NCBI GenBank assembly: GCA_011800805.1
Contig: MPNW01000024.1
Location: 206,434-270,433 of the forward strand
Length of the DNA: 64,000 nt
Reading direction: 5' to 3'
Origin: Hirudo medicinalis
Taxonomy: Eukaryota > Annelida > Clitellata > Hirudinida > Hirudinidae
Positions 57,844 to 64,000 of the stretch are shown here, piece after piece (the first letter of the stretch is position 1; each line of letters starts with the position of its first letter). The notes beneath the pieces were generated by a model. It was not told the DNA's origin, ran no database searches, and saw only the letters and a program-made list of their open reading frames with translations. The translations under genes were made by a program, and so were the position numbers.

Positions 57844-60782
57844 TACCGGTTATTTTGAGTGAGTAGATTTTAACAAATAGAAAGAGCTTCTGTTTTTCTG
57901 TAGTTTACTGTGTAAATATCAAATGGGTGCAAGTTTTAAGTAATTTATCCGCTATGTTCTCCCTCCAGACACATGCATATCAACTAGGAAAATCTATTGT
58001 TTTAATGTAATGTATGGATCCTTTCAATTTGCTTTGAAGTTCACAAACCCTTAATTTTTTTTAAATCTCATTTTTTGGGATTTATTAAAACTGATAAACT
58101 TTAATAATTCGATAGGAGTCCAAGAGAATTTTCAGTTGAGTCTCAAGAGAATAGGCTTTGATCCTTAACTAGTAAAAAATCTAGAATTCATAATAACCAT
58201 TTGAATTAAGTCGTTTAAGCTTGGCTTAATGGAGAGCTCCTGCCAAAACACCTGTATTAAAGAACTTAGTGGAACTATTTAACTGCAGCGGATTTCTAAA
58301 CATGAAAAGAGTAACTGCTTTTTAAAATTATTCCATGATGTTTAGTTGAAGTATATCAGCCTCTTGACTAGAATGCTATAGTTTCTCTGCTGTTGAGTCG
58401 CTTCCTAAATATCTTAGTTACTCTAGATTTTCACATAATAAGTTTTTATATTCGCCACCACTGCAACCACTATTTCGACAAAGTAGTAAATGCTAGTTTC
58501 GTTCACGTAGCGTTATATACAATCGTTTATTGTTAACCACTCTAAAATTACCTTAAACTAATTTATTAATAATGACTGCTAATGCATTTATCACAAACTG
58601 AAGCACGGAACTGTTTAAAGAGAGCGTGAAATAACATTAGGCGATGTAAAAATAATTTTGAAATATGGGAATTGATTCAAAACTAGTTTATAAACCTATA
58701 GAATAAATCAGCATAAGTTATAATTTTAATTATTAAATTAAATAATTAACATAATACAATGATATTATCATAAATTATGATAATTTATTATAGCACCGAA
58801 ATTTGGCTGACTGCAACGATGCCCGAAGCCTCTTTGTTTTGCAAACGCCATATACGAGGCCTTAATGCCGAGCGAGGTTGCTGATTGTTACCGTATTGTT
58901 TTATTGCTGGATCAACTCCTTTTTGAAGTCAAATTGATCCTCGTTAATTTTTCCGTTGACACATCAAAGTGAGTAAACAAGTGGCGGGCGTGTTCAGGCC
59001 GACATTATTATTATTTTTAATGGCGTACGAGCTTTGAAATTATTATAATTTATAAATATATGGCGACGAACGAGATTCGAGCGAGGCCTTGTATGTGACA
59101 CCCATTAGTAATATGATGATGTTTCCGTTCGATTTAAAGCGATTGTGTAGCGTCATTTATCTTTGATCGACGTTAACAACTTTGATCAGACAATAAATAA
59201 AAGACGGGGGGAGTCGCTAGAAGTCACGCGTTTTGGAATGCCGTCCGAGTCACAAGTTGGTTGTGGCACCGGACGTGACACTTTAACAATCATACACGCA
59301 ACGTAACGTTCACCATGAGACTTCAGTTGTGCCATTAGAGTGAATTGATCGCATGTTTTATGCAAATTATAATCGATAATTCTGATTCATTTTTTGTTTT
59401 TTAAAATATTATTGTAATTGGTGTGCTAACTTCACACCTGCTCATTTTGGTTTTGTGCCCTTGCAGTTATGGCCGTGCATGCTCCAAAAAACGACTTTTA
59501 CAGCTTTTATATCTTGTGCTTAAACTACTTAAATAAAAATTATCTTTGATCATTGGATTTGTTTTCCTTATTTTGTGGTGTTAGGTGAAGATGCTATGCC
59601 CTAAATTGGAAATTTAAATTAAAAAAAAAACCCTTTATTGCTTAAATATGCTAATTTAAATTTGTTTAATTTTATGTTTCATATTTTCTATAAAATTTAC
59701 TGAGATATTATGTTGGAGATGAGCTTTCTATAGCAATAGTATTAATGCAAGAATTTTCTTGATTTAGTTATAAAAATTGAAAATCTGCAACTTGAGTGAA
59801 TTATCCGGACCGACAACATATGGATTTTGTTTGTAATGATTCCAAAGTTGATTACATGTAATTCCATCTCCTGCTAGTTTTAGTAGAATATGAATACAAT
59901 GTTTGCTGTAAACATATTTTGAGGCCTGCTTAATGACTTCTGCCTTGCAAATGATCTTTTGACACTATTGATAAATTGATTCATCCATGTCTTCTATTGG
60001 AAAATTAAGTTTTTTGTTTTTTCACCATGCTTTTGTTTTTGATATTTTGAAGAATAGAATTTCCTTCAATCCAGCAATCCTGATTCTCAATATCTTTTGA
60101 ATTTCAAATTCCTCCATGCCGTAATGGGATTGCCATAACAATAATAAGCATCAACAGTATCCCTACAACCAAAATTAATTTTATTGATACTGATCATTTC
60201 TAAATATTACTGGAGTGTTCTATACTTTAAAATATTTCACAATTCAGATAAAATTACTGGTATGTCTTCCAGCAATTATGTCTTATTATGTTATATTGTT
60301 GTGGATGAAATCTCTGAGTGCTTTAGATGACAATGTTGATGTGTTGATGTCAGTTTAAGATGTATTCCAGACTGTGACCCCTGCTTTAATAATTTGGTTT
60401 TGCTCCACTTCTTCAGACTACATTTTCAAATATTGTCATATCTGCTTATTGTACAACGTTATCAATCATCACACATTTCATATGTCTTAAATTTGATAAA
60501 AACATTCGGAATGGTTATTGTGATGGTCATCATTGAATTCACTAGTCAATGCTATGCTACAAATTAAATGTGTTAACACTGTATATACAGATTGATATAT
60601 ATATATATATATTAACGCTAGCTGTTAATTGATTAATTGTTAAATATTGTACGATTAATTGTTACAGAAATCATTAATTGTTAACAGCCCTAATTTAAAT
60701 GATTGAAAACATTACTGAATTTATATGACATTAACTGAAGAAAATCTTGTTATAAATAGATTCTTGAAAGGCTGGCAGCATC
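57844..60782. other. Divergent spacer between LACTB and POU6
   Basis: No coding exon is supported. The first hundred bases should hold the LACTB promoter. 58800-59300 is less AT-rich than its surroundings and is a candidate promoter or first-exon region for the POU gene. A (TA)n run lies at 60595-60611. A hAT-like right end (...TTAACAGCCCTA) lies at 60680-60692. Confidence 0.5.
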
Positions 60783-63653
60783 ATGGATGGTGACATTGGT
60801 GATGCCGGGAGTTGCATCAATGAAGTCTTGGCGAGTGGGGACGTGAAGCCCGACAAACTTTTGTCAGCTGCCAACATCATCAAACAGGTTGCTTCAGATT
60901 TTGCATGCCCATGCTGTTAACAGTTGAGAATTAACTTAAATTTTTAAACTTCCAATCAATATTAACTAACCATTGATTCTTCTTCCAGGATGTCATGCTT
61001 TCTGGAACCAACAACCAATCTCCAATTCCACCTGTGCTGTCCTTCTCTACGTCATCTTTCAATCAAGCCATTTCCAATCAGCCCAACATTGCAGTTGCTT
61101 TGACAGACAACCTATTTTCTGCCCTGCAGCAAAACAATGATGGAACCAAAGATTCTTCGAATCAAACAAGTACCAACAATAACGATTTTCAATAATGATG
61201 ACAAACAAAACCATTGATTTCTGCTAGCACCTGTACCCAGCAAAAATTTCCAGGTCTTTTGACAGCCAACATTCAGAACTTGGCTCCGACTTTGTTGACG
61301 CAACAGCAACAAACCAATCAAATGGCACAGCAGTTACTTCTGGCCAATCAGGCGACTCTTGGACTGCCGAACGCCGCTGGAACCTCTTCGGTCCCTCATC
61401 TACTTATCCCTGTCTCCGCAGGAAACTTGAGTCAACAGCTTGTATCCATTCCTATATCTCTTGGCAACACAGGAATCAATAACCAGATGCTTTTGACAGC
61501 TTCGAACGGCCAACTCATGGCAGCAAACATGGCTGGTCTCACACCGCAGCCTCTAACATTGGCTCTTCAGCCTTCAAATAGTCAGCAAATATTTCTGATA
61601 TTTCTCAGGCTTTAGATAAAGCATGAAATTGTTAACAATTATAAAATTTACAATAACTTAATACCACATTTGTGTGCATAAGCAACCATGTAATGTTTCT
61701 GTGAAATTATTTTTCCCAATATCATCTTTAGATGGCAGTCTGCAGCCGGTTTTCATGCTCGGATCTCAGCTCGGAGTTTTGAGTAAGCATTTCCAATGTT
61801 ATTTACTAAGCACTTACTTTTTAATGTCATGTTCATTTTTATATTATTTTCCTTTTCATTATTCTAGTGCCACAGATCCAAAACCAAAACTTCCAGAACA
61901 TAGCTTTGAGGCAGCTTGCCCAACAACAGCAACAACAGCATATTTCAAATGGTAGCAATACAGTTGATGCCACAAATGCGACCATGGTCAACGCCAACAC
62001 TCTGCTGAACCCAAATAATGCTAATCTGACACAACTCATTGCAAATGCCCAGGGTCAGATAGTTGCCATTGGGAATCCCCAGGTACGATTTCATTTGGAT
62101 GAGGTCAACTGGAATGGGTTTATTTGCAATATACTGTTAAACAGCTCTTGCAACAGACACTTGCTGCAATGGCAGGCTCAAACAATAGCACTAACAACAA
62201 GACTCTCCAAGTGAACCAAAAAGTCGAAGCCATCTCGTCCAACAATTCTCTTTCAAAAACCAACACCTCGGTTCAGGTCCAAGCAAATTCCAAAAACAAG
62301 GTCGCCAGCAATCTCCTGACACCGATCACTGCTGTTGACATGGCAGGAATCAACTCTGCAGGAGGTCAAGATGGGAACTCGTCAAAAATCATGTCCCAGG
62401 TAGCCCAGGCTCTCCTTTTCTCTGGACCCGCTCAGTCGGTCCAGCAAAACTTAATGAACCCCGTCACGTCTGCCACACCCATCATAACTGCCTCCGTTGT
62501 TAATTCGCCCCCCTCTGCAGCCTCACTTGCTGGTCCTGGAGTCACTCCAAGCATCAATCAGTTGTTACCAAGTAAGGGCTTTATTAATTTATTCTGCTTA
62601 CATGTTTTGCACTTTTGGGTTGAGCTTAGCAATGGTTTGAAATTGGGTTTGTTATTAGTTACTGGGTTTGATTATTATTTTTGACAAGCATCTTGAATGT
62701 TGCGAGATTAGTGGGGAATGCATGATATGATGCCTTGAATGCTTTCAGATTCGGTGTGAAATTTTTATAATGCAAAACTTGAAGAAGTTAAGTAGTTGAA
62801 CTTATTTTGCAATAATTGTCTTGGTCAGATACCATAAGCAGCACAAGAGACTCTGGAACCATTGTTGATGGAGTGAACCTAGATGAGATGAGGGAGTTTG
62901 CCAAGCAGTTCAAACTGAGGCGTCTCTCTCTCGGCCTGACTCAGACACAAGTGGGGCAAGCACTCAGTATCACCGAGGGACCGTCGTACAGTCAATCCGC
63001 CATTTGCAGGCATGTAGTTATTGTCACCGAGAGCCATAAGTTTACGCCTGCCTATAATTCAGTAGTATTATAGTGTCATAGGTCATAAATTTGTTTAGGT
63101 TTGAAAAGCTGGACATAACGCCAAAGAGTGCACAAAAGATAAAACCCGTGCTCGAAAGGTGGATGGCCATGGCAGAAGAAGGCCTGAAGAATGGCAATCA
63201 GAACATACCCGAGTTCATAGGACTCGAGTCGACGAAAAAGCGGAAACGTCGAACATCATTCACCCCGACTGCTCTTGAACTTCTGAACGAACATTTCGAA
63301 CAGAGTTCTCATCCGTCAGGCATGTTTTGAGCAGTTGAGGATCAGATGCGGTTATTGTAGCTCAATGTATTCTGCTGTGGTTGTCGAACTTGCGTGACTA
63401 ACACTAAAAAATGCAAAGTAATTTTGTGAACTGTGACCATATTTTTAACAGTCCTTCGTACTATATTATTCGTTAGTTATAATTTTCTAAAGTTGATTTT
63501 TTATTTTCTTCAATTAAATTTCCAGGAACCGAGATGACGGAGCTTGCCGACAAGTTGAACTTCGATCGAGAGGTCATCCGAGTGTGGTTTTGCAACAAAA
63601 GGCAAACCATGAAAAACACCATCAAAAAGCTTAAGACTCACCATATTTCTTGA
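60783..63653 (+). CDS. POU6F: POU class 6 homeobox transcription factor
   Basis: Sequence-specific nuclear transcription factor of neurons (orthologues: POU6F1/2, fly pdm3). Nine exons: 60783-60887, 60989-61169, 61254-61580, 61732-61782, 61868-62082, 62145-62571, 62829-63009, 63099-63319 and 63526-63653, summing to 611 residues in one frame. Exons 1-6 encode a Gln/Asn/Thr/Ser-rich activation-type region. The POU-specific domain starts in exon 7 (VNLDEMREFAKQFKLRRLSL, then GLTQTQVGQALS) and finishes in exon 8 (FEKLDITPKSAQKIKP). The homeodomain follows the basic KKRKRRTSFTP and ends in exon 9 with recognition helix VIRVWFCNKRQ. Exons 7 and 8 both end at GC donors. The ATG used is the first in frame in exon 1; further 5' exons are possible. 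Confidence 0.95.
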
Positions 63654-64000
63654 TCCACTACATGGAATTGCCCTAGGTGGTCGATAACTGCTTTGCGAAT
63701 GCACGTGGATTCTTATAGACCGAGAGTCTTAGAACTTCCCAAGACGAGGAGATGCCGAAGTTGATGTCGATGATTCAATTTTATCGCATGTTATTTGAAT
63801 TACTGAAAAATTGGCCCATTGAGGACCATTTCAGCATTTATGTTATAACTTTGGCTGTATAGGATGAATTTTTAAATGCTTTTATGGCATGATGCTTGCT
63901 CCTCCTTGTTAGTCACTTTAAAATTCTATAGTTATAATTATGTATATTTGTAGCTGATGGGACTCATTAATCAATTCCATAATGGAAGTTGTTGATGGCT
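63654..64000 (+). other. 3' untranslated region of the POU6 gene
   Basis: No coding sequence. This is the likely 3' UTR following the TGA at 63651. No clear AATAAA was seen before the window ends. Confidence 0.5.

Overview
The window is nuclear DNA of a bilaterian animal. It carries intron-rich metazoan genes (GT-AG introns, some as short as about 76 bp), strongly AT-rich spacers, very many (ATC)n, (AAC)n, (AAT)n and (TTA)n microsatellites, and degraded hAT, piggyBac and non-LTR elements. The gene set and the ADGF-type adenosine deaminase suggest a lophotrochozoan, possibly an annelid such as a leech. That placement is inference. No rRNA, mitochondrial or bacterial sequence was seen.

Layout. 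1-7166: microsatellite-rich spacer with no convincing gene. 7167-8264 (-): intronless small-heat-shock-like protein with two alpha-crystallin-like domains. 10516-18276 (+): BRPF/peregrin-type chromatin reader (PHD, extended PHD, bromodomain) with 11 exons and two apparent one-base frame breaks. 19857-21574 (-): partial, uncertain single-pass membrane protein ending in a PPPPY motif. 26789-28378: non-LTR retrotransposon and piggyBac remnants. 28836-29788 (-): ribosomal protein S12 with three tandem box C/D snoRNAs in its last intron. 30487-46759 (+): phospholipase C-gamma reconstructed in 32 exons, with a hAT remnant in one intron. 49650-50471: internally deleted hAT element with terminal inverted repeats and a perfect 8-bp target-site duplication. 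50686-55335 (+): secreted ADGF/ADA2-type adenosine deaminase with a C-terminal IPT/TIG-like domain and an intronic LINE remnant. 55662-57843 (-): LACTB, a serine beta-lactamase-like mitochondrial protein, in 8 exons, convergent with the deaminase gene. 60783-63653 (+): POU class 6 homeobox gene in 9 exons, divergent from LACTB.

The genes have unrelated functions and form no operon or pathway cluster. The most notable signal is the snoRNA triplet inside RPS12. Each copy has C, D' and D boxes, a copy-specific terminal stem that still pairs, and two guides matching two sites in 18S rRNA. One of these sites is, from memory, the target of the snoRNA that human RPS12 also hosts.

Exon coordinates were read by eye from splice consensus, reading phase and family similarity. 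For BRPF, PLC-gamma, ADGF, LACTB, RPS12 and POU6 the summed exon lengths give one open frame, after single-base corrections that are stated for BRPF and PLC-gamma.
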